This document shows positions 1 through 9,793 of a stretch of DNA of 64,000 bases, one piece after another (within the stretch, counting starts at the first letter, position 1; each line of letters starts with the position of its first letter). The position numbers were made by a program, and so were the translations under genes. The notes beneath the pieces are model-generated. The model was not told the DNA's origin. It saw only the letters and a list, made by a program, of their open reading frames with translations, and searched no databases. Source of the DNA: Penium margaritaceum (taxonomy: Eukaryota > Streptophyta > Zygnematophyceae > Desmidiales > Peniaceae); NCBI GenBank assembly GCA_023375785.1, contig SZWC01001593.1, forward strand, positions 30,474 to 94,473, given 5' to 3'.

Positions 1-473
1 GAAGAAGAGAGACACCAAGTAGCTCCACAGTTTGTAGTTGCTGGTCCCATCGGGCTTCACAGTGAGTTTGGGGAGACCAGACAGAGTGAGGGTGGAAGCC
101 GCGATGAAGTTAATGATGATGTGGCAGGCGACTTGAGATAGCGGCGCGAGATGGCGGCACGAGACAAAGTCAAGGTGGCTGATACCGATGAGGATGAATG
201 GGCGCAGGGGCGAAACCACGTGCACGCACAACGGAGATGGCGGAGGAGCAAAAGCTGCTGCTAATGAAGAAGAAAGGGTGCGGGAACAAAAACACGTGCA
301 CACAATCACCAAGACGAAGTAGTATGATACTGCCACAACACCTTAGTCAGAAGACGTGCTGCCACCGCGGTTCTTCTGGCGACCACGGTTCTTCGAGGCG
401 GAGAGATTTGACTGAAGATGAAGTGGGTGCGGCCGAGTGGCGAGCACAAAAAGAGCCAAGTGTGTCACTTGGA

Positions 474-484
474 CTCTGATACCA
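474..484 (-). other. Primer-binding site, initiator-Met tRNA type
   Basis: On the minus strand the bases right after the LTR read TGGTATCAGAG, the usual plant Copia primer site complementary to the 3' end of initiator methionine tRNA. It sets the element's orientation. The same kind of site sits at 62744-62755 in the complete copy and, on the opposite strand, at 4642-4653 in a different element. Confidence 0.8.
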
Positions 485-1234
485 TGTCAGAAGACTGCTG
501 GTGCTGTCGTTGAGTGGAAGCAGTCACAGGGACAAGCATTTTGATGTAGGAAAGAAGCACGAGCAGAAGCAGAGTGGTATCGGCGACAAGAAGCGGAAGG
601 GAAGCAAAAATGGATGGAAAGGATGGAAACAAAGTGTGGGCACAACACCAAAGGTGCGAGCACTGAGAACTTTGTTAAGAAGACTGGATGCAGCACTTTT
701 GAGGGAGGGATGGAAGCTTCCTCGAGGGTGTGGGCGTTGATGACGTATGAGTGACGTTGATAAGAAAGGGTGGGCGTAGTTCGAGAGCACGGGCGATGAG
801 AGGCGAGTGAAGGCAAAGGGACGGGAGCTGGCCCAGAGGGCAAGCCTGAAGAGGAATCCAGTGGATTGATTATAGACTAGAATACAAGCAATACAAATGG
901 GAAAGTTCCAGCCTAGCGCGCTTTGTGGAGTGGGCATAGAAGGAAGGTGGCGCCTCCGGCGAGTGAGAGAGGGAGAGCGCCACGAGACCACGATTCGGCT
1001 TTGCTAGCCGTACGCATAGAGGAGTGACGTGCGCTGGTACGTTTTTCAGGTGCATTTTTCCTGGACCGTTGTTGCACGAATCCGTTGGTTTGGTCCTGGC
1101 GAGGCTCGTACGTTTGTCGGTCGTGAGACCGTTTGGATTTTGGTCGTATGACTCCGGAGATGAGCCCGCACTGTCACTCTTTATTTTCTCAGTGGATGCA
1201 CCCCTTGAAGCGATCTCTACGATAATGTCCAACA
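485..1234 (-). repeat. LTR of family A element (5' LTR in element orientation)
   Basis: This 750-bp stretch starts TGTC on the plus strand and ends in ACA at the junction with the 190-bp satellite. Two further copies lie at 59657-60408 and 62756-63505. The edge at 485 is fixed by the primer site that abuts it, and the edge at 1234 by the point where similarity between the LTRs stops and satellite begins. By eye it differs from the 62756 copy at somewhat under one position in ten. Confidence 0.85.
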
Positions 1235-2989
1235 TCATATGCCTGATTTGGTTGGTCATTGTGCATGGTAGCTACATCCAGCCTCTAAACATAGAAGGTC
1301 TTTGCACTTCTTAGTTGATAACTAGTATCCCCAAACCATTGTTTCCCGCCCTCACCATTCGTGACTTGTATAATGAGTTGTCAACGTTGACAACATAAAG
1401 TGAAATTCTGTGGTCATAGTCAGTGACATGTGCCCTTTTTGATTGGTCATTGTGCATGGTGGCCACTCTGTGCCACAATGCACTGAATGTCTTTCTACTT
1501 GCTAGATGATTCCTAGTGAAATTCTTCGTTCATGGTCAGTGACATGTGCCTACCTTGGTTTTTCATGATGCATGGTAGCCACACTGTGCCACTACTTATT
1601 GAAGATCTTCGTACTTGCTATTCGATCACTAGTATTCCCAAAAAGAATTCCCCCCTATGACCATTTGGGACTCATGCTATGAGTTGTCAACGTTGACCAC
1701 ACACAGTTGAATTCTTTGGTCATGGTTAGTGACATATGCCTACTTTCGTTGGTCATTGTGCATGGTAGCCACACCATGCAACTACGTACTCAAGATCTTT
1801 GTACTTGCTAGTTGATAAACAGTATTCCATAACCATTGTTTCCTTCTCTGACCATTTTTGACTCGTACTATGGGTTGTGAACGTTGACCCATTGTAGTGA
1901 AATCCTTTGCTCATGCTCAGTGACATATGGTTACTTTGGTTGGTCATTTTGCATGGTAGCCACACCATGCCACTACTTATAAGGTCATTGTACTTGCTAG
2001 TTGATAACTAGATTTTCTAAAACATTATTACTCTCTCTAAGCATTTGTGACTCGTATTATGGGTTGTCCATGTTGACCACACGTTGTGCAATTCTTTGGT
2101 CATGGTCAGTGACATATGCCTACATTGGTTGATCATTGTACATGGTATCAACAGCGTGCCACTACTTACTGAATACCCTTGTACGTGCTACTCAATACAT
2201 AGCATTTCCAAACCATTGTTTCCCCCCTCTGACCATTTGTGACTCGTTATATGAGTTGTCAAAGTTGACCACACAAAATGGAATTCTGTGGTCATGGTCA
2301 GTAACATACCCCTGATTTGGTTGGTCGTTGTGCATGGTAGCCACATCGTGCCACTACCTGCTAGTTAATAACTAGTATTCACAAACCATTGATTTTCCTT
2401 CTGACCATTTGTGACTCGTGTTATGAGTTGTCAACATTAACCACGCATGGCAAAGTTGTTCTGGTCATGGTCAGTGACATATGCCTACTTTGGTTGGTCA
2501 TTTGGCATGGCAGCCATACCGTGCCACTACTTATTGAAGGTCTTTGTACTTGCTAGTTGACACCTGGTATTCCTGAACCATTCAATAACTAGTATTATTG
2601 AAAGATTTTTCTCCCCTGTGACCCATTTGTGACTTGTCAAACAAGATGTCAACGCTGACTACACATAGTAAAATTCTTTGGTCATGATCAGTGACAAATG
2701 CCTACTTTGGTTGGTCATTGTGCATGGTAGCAACACCGTGCCACTAATTCTTCAATGTTTTGTACTTTGTAGTCAATAACTAGTCTTCCAAAACCATGGT
2801 TTATCCCTCTGACAGTTTGTGACTTGTATTATGAGCTGCCAACATTGACCACACACAGGGGAACTCTTTGGTCATGGTAAATGACATCTTCTTTCTTTGG
2901 TTGGTCACTGTGCATGGTAGCCAGTCCACGCAGCTACTTATTCAAGGTGGTTGTATTTTTTATTTGATAACCAGTGTTGCTAAACCATT
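1235..2989 (+). repeat. Tandem satellite, unit about 190 bp (left block)
   Basis: The landmark cagtgacat recurs at about 1421, 1537, 1727, 1918, 2107, 2299, 2472, 2689 and 2879. Spacing is mostly 189-192 bp, with one short unit (116 bp), one of 173 bp and one lengthened unit (217 bp). Each unit carries a series of recognisable phrases, such as ttggttggtcattgtgcat, tgccactacttattgaagg, cttgctagttgataac and gagttgtcaacgttgacc. Units differ at roughly 10-15% of positions. I see no gene here; short open frames have no recognisable content. The same satellite in the same orientation returns at 56605-59656 and 63506-64000. The unit is close to a nucleosome repeat length, as in many plant centromeric or heterochromatic satellites, but the sequence does not prove such a role. 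Confidence 0.9.
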
Positions 2990-3558
2990 GCTCCACCTTT
3001 CTCTGGCTTGCTCAACCTTTCTTTGGCTTGTTCAATCTTTTGCCTGCTTGCTGTACCTTTCTCTAGCTTGCTCCACTGTTCTTTGGCCTGCACCACCTTT
3101 CTCTGGCTTGCTCCACCGTTCTCTACCTTGCTCCACCTTTCTCTGGCTTACTACACCTTTCCCTGGTTTTCTTCACCTTTCTCTTGCTTGCTCCACCTTT
3201 CTCTAGCTTGCTCCAACCTTCCCTAGCTTGCTCCGTCTCTCTCTGGCTTACTCCACCTTTCTCTGGCTTGCTCCATTTTCCCTCATGCTTTCTCTACCTT
3301 TCTCTGGCTTGCTGCTCCTTTGTCTGGCTTTCTCCACTTTTCTCTGGCATGCTCCACCTTTCTCTGGCTTGCTCTACCTTTCTTTGGCTTGCTCCACCAT
3401 TCTCTGGCTTGCTGCACCTTTCTCTAGCTTGCTGCAGTGTTCTCTGGCTTGCTTCACCTTTCTCTGGCTTGCTCCACCTTTCTCTTGCTTGCTCCACCTT
3501 TCTCTGGCTTGCTCTACCTTTCTCTGGCTTGCTCCAACGTTCTCTGGATTGCTCCAAC
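2990..3558 (+). repeat. 20-bp tandem array, F orientation (first segment)
   Basis: Degenerate tandem copies of the 20-mer CCACCTTTCTCTGGCTTGCT run in steps of 20 bp from the point where the satellite breaks off after aaaccattg. The strand is strongly pyrimidine-rich (16 of 20 bases in the consensus). Open frames here translate to a cyclic hydrophobic repeat and are products of the unit, not genes. The segment is interrupted at 3559 by an LTR element and resumes at 7349. Confidence 0.95.
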
Positions 3559-4641
3559 TGACCTCCCTCCTTGGTTTCTTCATTGCGGGCCATGTGATCT
3601 TGAGGGAGGCTGTCACATTATTGATCAAGACTCACACGGCTCAACCAGGTTCTCATCTGATTCCCTGGTGTCACACAAATCTCCCCTGGACTTCCGATGA
3701 GTGGGAAATGGAAAATCCAGTCCAGTGTCGGTTCACCTCCCGCATCCCGCCTCCCGAATGTCTCAGATGGCATGAACAATCACACGTCTCTGGTCTGACC
3801 ATCCGACCATCCGAGATCACCACGACCAACACAAACGGACCATCCACACCACGGAACAGCCGGCAAGACCTGTCGACTACAGGTACGCTCCCTGGTCCAT
3901 TCACTGTGGCTGCACCCAAGGCTTGCCAGAAGAAGTACGTCCTCCACTCAACATGGGAGGACCACCAAGAACTGAAGATCATGTGGAGCCGCACTGCGCC
4001 TCCGCACCGCTCAGACATAGAAGCAGCAGCAGCAGCACAATGGCGGCTGCGGCTTCACATCTTGCACTGCCCGTCCTAATGGGTGTAGGTGATCATGCTA
4101 TAGCACTAGCTAGCTATCTAGTACTAAAGGTAATAGGATCTCTGTATTTTTTTGCCTCTGTTACGACTCAGTTCCTCAGTTATTCATCATTTCCTCGTGT
4201 TCCTCAAAGCATTTTTCCGCTTCCTCAAACGTATTGTCTCGGTTCCATCTTCTATCGTCTTTGCAAAGTCTTTCGGGGATCTGGTCTCATGCCTGCGCCT
4301 ACGCCTCTGGCCCTCACACATGCTTTGACTCACAAGCTAATGACTGCTCATCACAAAGCCTGCCTGAATCCTTGGTGTACTTCTTTGCTGCGGTATCCGG
4401 TTTGCTGTGGCCTGCGGTCCGCGCTTTGGTGTTCCACCTTCATCATCTCCTGAAGTACCCGTTGCCATTACAGATTCTCAGCACTTCGTCTTGCGCTCCT
4501 CATGCTGTTCTCTTCTGCCCTCAAGCCTCTGCTCCCAATGTGAGGTCATTCCTTGTCAGCTATCCACACCTTTGTGGCAGCTTCCACACTACCTGCTGTC
4601 TCTGCTTCTATTCATGCTCCGCTGCTCCCATTTTCCTGACA
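3559..4641 (+). repeat. 5' LTR of the non-autonomous element
   Basis: This 1083-bp LTR is matched by 6264-7348. The left edge is the shared TGACCTCCCTCC and the right edge is CTGACA directly before the primer site. An AT-rich stretch with overlapping ctagctag and tatctagtac around 4100-4150 is a possible promoter area, but I cannot assign a TATA box with confidence. Open frames crossing it are not supported as genes. Confidence 0.85.
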
Positions 4642-4653
4642 TGGTATCAGAGC
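4642..4653 (+). other. Primer-binding site, initiator-Met tRNA type
   Basis: TGGTATCAGAGC sits immediately 3' of the LTR end CTGACA. This is the classical plant Copia primer site and fixes both the LTR edge and the transcription direction of the element. Confidence 0.85.
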
Positions 4654-6263
4654 ACAGAGAAAGACTCTGGCGCCATCATTGCCTCCTCCTTCTTTTCTGA
4701 TTACCAAGCTGCCACATTGAGTCGTGCACACCAGCCGCATTGCCATTGCCTCCTCCATCCTTTGCATTATCGGCATCATCCAACACAGCGCACGTGGTCC
4801 ATCCCCACGCCCAACTTCGCAGCTGTCTGGCCAACTTGTGACGTGTATGGGCGCTTTCCTGTGATAAGGACAACTACTTCGTCATCAATCCTTCCCGCCG
4901 CAGCACTCAACCTTCAACTGCCACCAGTCCGGTCTTCTCATGTCACTTTCATCATGCTGACCTTTGAACGCACCTTTGTCCTCTCAAACACACTGCCGCA
5001 TCTCCAAGATGACTACCTGGACTACTACTACGATGATTACTACCATCCTGCTGATCTTCCCACTGCACATCAAGCCGCTCCCTCAGCCAAAGTCCCCCTG
5101 GAACCTGCTGCCGCCATGGAACTCCTCTACTCTGACAGTCCAGCCTTCTCACGAAGAGCTGAATGAGTTCATGCTCCGTAACTATGGTAAAACCATGGAT
5201 GGCTCCATTCCGCAGCAGACAAACACTGCCAGCACAACCGCGTCGCCCTTACCATAGAACTATTATCTCTCAACCAATGAACCAGCACCACTCTCGCTCT
5301 CATCGCCCTCTGCCGCCAACGCAGCTTGCTACATCTTGCCTTCAAAACGCATGCATCTTCCCAGCAACGCATCATCTTTGACTCTGTCTGTTCCATGCGT
5401 TGACCCTAACCTGAAACTTCCCTATGAGAAACCAACAGTCCCCGACGTTCCTGCATCTGAATCATCACCCACCAACACTCTCACTACTACAGCTCACTCT
5501 GCTCTACCAAGTTCTCCCCCTGGCGTTAACATATCCCCAGCAAAAGCACCAGCTCAAGCTTCCGCTCCGACACTTCTGCCCGGCCTCTCAAGCAATCCAA
5601 CTCCTCATCTGCCTCCGCTGGCACTTGGTGCCCCCAAAGGTTCAAAGCTTCCAGCAGCTGGAGCCTTGGCAACCTCACCAGTGTTACTGATGGCTCATCT
5701 TCCGCCTGCATGCCCGACCTCTTCTATGCATCAGTTTCCATCACTCTGCGAACCTCTTTCAATCTCTCCTGACACCTGTAGTGCTGCCCCTCAGAACAAC
5801 TGCATCCCTTCAGAACCATGGTAGCCTCACCAAGAGACCTCTACACCCTCTGCATTGATGACAAGACTGCTGCAAGCATCAGCCAGTCTGCCCTCCTCGT
5901 TGGAGTACTTTCTCCTTCCTCCAGCTCTGCGAACCAACTCTCTGCTGCCTCTACCATCACCCCTCGCTAGTACAACTGCCCAGCTGCTGTCATTATCCTT
6001 TGGCCCCCAACCTGAACTCAGCTCTGACGTATCTGCTCCCTCGCACCTATGCACACAGCATCTGACAGCATGGATACAGAGACTCACTCCTCCAACTGCC
6101 TCTCTCTTTCTCTTACAGTACCTCTGGATCATTGAGAAGGATTTCAACCTCTTCTCCCCTGACGATCCTTCCAGCAGCAGCTCCTGACATCTCCTCCTCA
6201 GAAGGCAACCGACTGTTGCCGCCCATAAATCTCCTCATCCTCTCTGGACGGCTAACAAGCAAC
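4654..6263 (+). other. Internal region of the non-autonomous element, no recognised protein
   Basis: The stretch is rich in C and T on the plus strand, with short open frames of Ser/Pro/Thr/His-rich composition. One frame includes a local Asp/Tyr-rich run near 5010-5040. None resembles a gag, protease, integrase or reverse transcriptase that I know. A purine tract before the 3' LTR is not obvious. I treat it as filler between the LTRs, possibly a remnant of captured or decayed sequence. Confidence 0.6.
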
Positions 6264-7348
6264 TGACCTCCCTCCTTGGCTTCTTCATTGCAAGCCGTGT
6301 GATCTTGAGGGAGGCTGTCACATAATTGATCAAGACTCACACGGGTCAACCAGGTTCTCATCTGATTCCCTGGCGTCACACAAATCTCCCCTGTACTTCC
6401 GATAAGCGGGAAATGGAAAAGCCAGTCCACTGTCGATTCACCTCCCGCATCCCGCCTCCCGAACGTCTCAGATGGCATGACCAATCAGACGTCTCCGATC
6501 TGACCATCCGACCATCCGAGCTCACCACGACCAACACCAACGGATCATCCACACCACAGAACAGCCGGCAAGACCTGTCAACTACAGTTACGCTCCCTGG
6601 TCCATTCACCGTAGCTGCACCCAAGGATAGGCAGAAGAAGCACGTCATCCACTCAACATGGGAGGAGCACCAAGAACTAAAGATCATGCGTAGCTGCACC
6701 GTGCCGCCGCACCGCTCAGACACAGAAGCAGCAGCAGCAGCACAATGGCGGCTGTGGCTTCACATCTCGCACCGCCCGCCCTTATGGGTGTGGGCGATCA
6801 TGCTCTAGCACTAGCTAGCTATCTAGTACTAATAGTAATAGGATCCCTGTATTCTCTTGCCTCAGTTACGGCTCAGTTTATCAGTTATTCATCATTTCTT
6901 CATGTTCCTCAAAGCATCTGCCCGCTTCCTCAAACTCATTGTCTCTGTTCCATCTTCTATCGTCTTCGCAAAGTCTTTTGGGGATCCGGTCTAATGCCTG
7001 CACCTACGCTTCTGGCCCTCACCCATGCTTTGACTTACAAGCTAATGACTGCTCATCACAAAGCCTACCTGAATCCTTGGTGTACTTCTTTGCTGCGGTA
7101 TCCGGTTCGCTGTGGCCTGCGGTCCACGGTTCGGTGTTCCACCTTCATCATCTCCTGAAGTACCCGTTGCCATCACAGATTCTCAGCACCTCGTTGCTTG
7201 CGCTCCTTGTGCTGTTCTCTTCTTCCCTCAAGCCTCTGCTCCCAATGTGACGTCATTCCTCGTCAGCTCTCCACACCTTCCTGGCAGCTTCCGCACCACC
7301 TGCGTTTTCTGCTCCTATGCATGCTCCGCTGCTCCCATTTTCCTGACA
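6264..7348 (+). repeat. 3' LTR of the non-autonomous element
   Basis: This is a 1085-bp direct copy of 3559-4641 with the same ends (TGACC and TGACA). It is followed directly by the 20-bp array (ctttcacgtggcttg). Confidence 0.85.
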
Positions 7349-9252
7349 CTTTCACGTGGCTTGTTCCACCTTTCTCTCCCATGCTCCACCTTTCTCTGGC
7401 CTGCTCCGCCATTCTTTTGCTTGCTCCACAGTTCTCTGGCCTGCTCCACCTTTCTTGGCTTGCTCCACATCTCTCTTGCTTGCTTCAATTTTCGCTGTCT
7501 TGATCCACCGTTGCATGACTTGCCCCACCATTCCGTGGCTTGCTCCACCAGTCTATGGCTTTCTCCGCTGTTCTCTGGCTTGCTCCACCTTTCCCTGGCG
7601 TCCTCCTCCTTTTCATAGCTTCCTCCACCTTTCATTGGCTTGCTCGACCTTTCTCTGTCTTGCTCCACCCTTCCCAGGCTTGCTCCACCCTTCTGTGGCT
7701 TGCTCACCTTTCCTTGGCTTGGTCCTCCTTTTTCTGGCTTCCGCCACTGTTCTCAAGCTTGCCCCACCTTTATCTGGCTTGCTCCACCTTTCTCTGGCTC
7801 GCTCCACCTTTCTCTGGCTTGCTCCACCTTTTTGTGACTTGCTCGACTGTTCTTTATCTTGCTCCACCGTTCAATGGCTTGCTCCACCGTTCTCTGGTTT
7901 GCTCCACCGCTGTATGGCTTGCTCCATCTTTCTTTGGCTTGCTCTAACTATCTATCGCTTGCTACACCGTTATCTGACTTGCTCCACCTTTGTCTTGCGT
8001 GCTTCACATTTTCCTGGCTTGCTCCATCTGTCTATGGCCTTCTTCATCTTTTGGTGGCTTGCTCCACCTTTCCCTAGCTGTCTCCACCTTTCACCGGCTT
8101 GCTCCACCTTTCTCTGGCTTGCTCCATCTTTCCCTGGCTTGCTCCACCTTTCTTTGGCTTGAACCACCTTTCTTTTGCTCACTCGCTCTTTATCTGGCTC
8201 ACTCCACCATTCGCTGGCTTGCTGTACAGTTCTCTTCCTTACTCCACTTTTCTCCGGCTTGCTGCACCATTATCTGGTTTGGTCCACCTTTGTCTGGCTT
8301 ACTCTACCTTTCTCCGACTTGCTCCACCGTTCTCAGGCTTACAACTGTTCTGACTTGCTCCACCGTTCTCTGGCTTGCTCCACCTTTATCTGGCTTGCTC
8401 CACCTTTCCTTGGCTTGCTTCACCTTTCTCTAGCTTTCTCAACCTTTCCCTGGCTTTCTCCACCTTTCCCTGGCTTGTTGCACCTTTCTCCGGCTTGCTC
8501 TACCTTTCTCTAGTTTGCTCCACCCTTCTCTGGCTAACTCCACCGTTCTCTGGCTTGCTCCACCTTTATCTGGCTTGCTTCACTTTTCTCTAGCTTGCTC
8601 CACTGTTCCCTGGCTTGCTCCACTTTTCTCTGGCTTACTCCACCTTTCACTGGCTTGCTCCACTTTTCTCTGGCTTGCTCCACCTTTCTCTGGCTTGCTT
8701 CACTTTTCTCTAGCTTGCTCCACTGTTCCCTGGCTTGCTCCACTTTTCTCTGGCTTACTCCACCTTTCACTGGCTTGCTCCACTTTTCTCTGGCTTGCTC
8801 CACCTTTCTCTGGCCTGCTCCACCTTTCCCTGGTTTTCTCCACCTCTCTCTGGCTTGCTCCATATAGCTTCCTCCAACCCTTTCTTGCTTGCTCAATCTT
8901 TCTCTGGCTTGCTCCAACGTTCTCTGACTTGCTCGACCTTTCTCTGGCTTGCTCCACCTTTCCTTGGCTTGCTCCACCTTTCTCTGGCTTGCTCCACCTT
9001 TCTTCATGCAACTTCCTCTGGCTTGCTCCACCTTTCTCTGGCTTGCTCCACCTTTCTCTGGCTTGCTCCACCTTTCTTCATGCAACTTCCTCTGGCTTGC
9101 TCCACCTTTCTCTGGCTTGCTCCACCTTTCCCTGGATTTCTCCATCTTTCCCTGGCTTCCTGTACATTTCTCTGGCTTGCTCCACCGATCTCTGACTTGT
9201 TCCATCTTTCTTTGGCTTGCTCCACCTTTCTCGGGCTTGCTCAACCTTTCTC
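7349..9252 (+). repeat. 20-bp tandem array, F orientation (second segment)
   Basis: The 20-bp array continues after the LTR element. It holds in-register duplications: a 120-bp block (six units) at 8581-8700 repeated at 8701-8820 almost exactly, and a 74-bp block around 9001-9074 repeated from 9075. The 74-bp block carries a 14-bp insert (ttcatgcaacttcc) that breaks the 20-bp rhythm. The last eight bases, CCTTTCTC at 9245-9252, are the left target duplication of the hAT transposon. Confidence 0.95.
8581..8820 (+). repeat. 120-bp higher-order duplication within the 20-bp array
   Basis: Positions 8581-8700 and 8701-8820 agree base for base except near the end of the second copy. The offset is exactly six 20-bp units, as expected from unequal exchange or slippage in register. 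Confidence 0.9.
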
Positions 9253-9264
9253 CAATGTTGACCT
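9245..9264 (+). repeat. Left target duplication and terminal inverted repeat of the hAT element
   Basis: CCTTTCTC (9245-9252) is the target duplication and CAATGTTGACCT (9253-9264) the inverted terminus. Just inside, the palindrome ACAACGTTGT occurs three times at 9284-9293, 9303-9312 and 9327-9336. Confidence 0.93.
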
Positions 9265-9793
9265 ACGTACCACATACAACGCCACAACGTTGTGGACAAC
9301 GAACAACGTTGTAGTCCATTCTGGGGACAACGTTGTGGCCCCTTCACAAAGCTGGTTTTACCGGCACCCACTATGCCAGAAAGCTGAACCTGACCATTTT
9401 CATCAGGTGTTATCTTCACGAGTACCCTACACATTGAAATTCTTACTCCAATTCTTACCACTTAAACTGTACCTCCACTCATTTTTAGGCCCCATTCACA
9501 TACATGTGAACAGAGGCACGTGCATGGCACATTGCCATACATTCTGGGTACCATCTGCATGTTACACGGTACATTCTATGATCATTAGCAAGGTTTTGTA
9601 AGCAGGACAGACAGAACATTGTAAGCATAGTACGCACAGTGTCAATGCAACTATCAGCTGCATGTTGCACATTACATTCAACAAGGAATAGCTAGGCATT
9701 GGAAGCAAGTCAAACATGCGCAGCTAGTCAAACAGGAATAGAATATCAATGAAATTATTCAAGGAGGGATTTGACAGAGGCAATGTAGCCTTC
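9265..9793. other. hAT left subterminal region, non-coding
   Basis: This stretch lies between the left terminus and the transposase stop codon, so it is the 3' untranslated side of the gene. The first 80 bases hold the three ACAACGTTGT palindromes. The rest (about 9345-9793) shows no further pattern that I can identify and no supported coding region. Confidence 0.7.

Larger units (their letters stand above)
1..1234 (-). mobile_element. LTR element family A, partial copy (5' LTR plus leader), cut by window edge
   Basis: Read on the minus strand, this is a 5' LTR (485-1234), a primer-binding site directly inside it, and the start of the internal region, which leaves the window at position 1. 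It aligns base for base, without net insertion or deletion, to 62272-63505, the corresponding part of the complete family member at 59657-63505. The internal part corresponds to the leader and first gag segment there. It is a fossil and its coding part looks degraded. The family is Copia-like from the primer site and from the gag-like protein of the complete copy. Confidence 0.8.
3559..7348 (+). mobile_element. Non-autonomous LTR retrotransposon inserted in the 20-bp array
   Basis: Two direct repeats of about 1.08 kb (3559-4641 and 6264-7348), both beginning TGACC and ending TGACA, enclose a 1.6 kb internal region. TGGTATCAGAGC follows directly after the first LTR, the Copia-type primer site for initiator-Met tRNA, so the element reads on the plus strand. 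I recognise no gag, protease, integrase or reverse transcriptase in the interior. It looks non-autonomous and would need proteins from another element. Both LTRs are present at full length. They differ at roughly 7% of positions by eye, so the insertion is not recent. The 20-bp array continues on both sides; no exact target duplication is obvious. Confidence 0.85.

Noticed and set aside
4234-5166. Open frame of 310 codons running from the 5' LTR into the interior of the non-autonomous element.
   Set aside because: It crosses the LTR edge and primer site, and its composition simply reflects C/T-rich DNA; no retroelement domain is visible.
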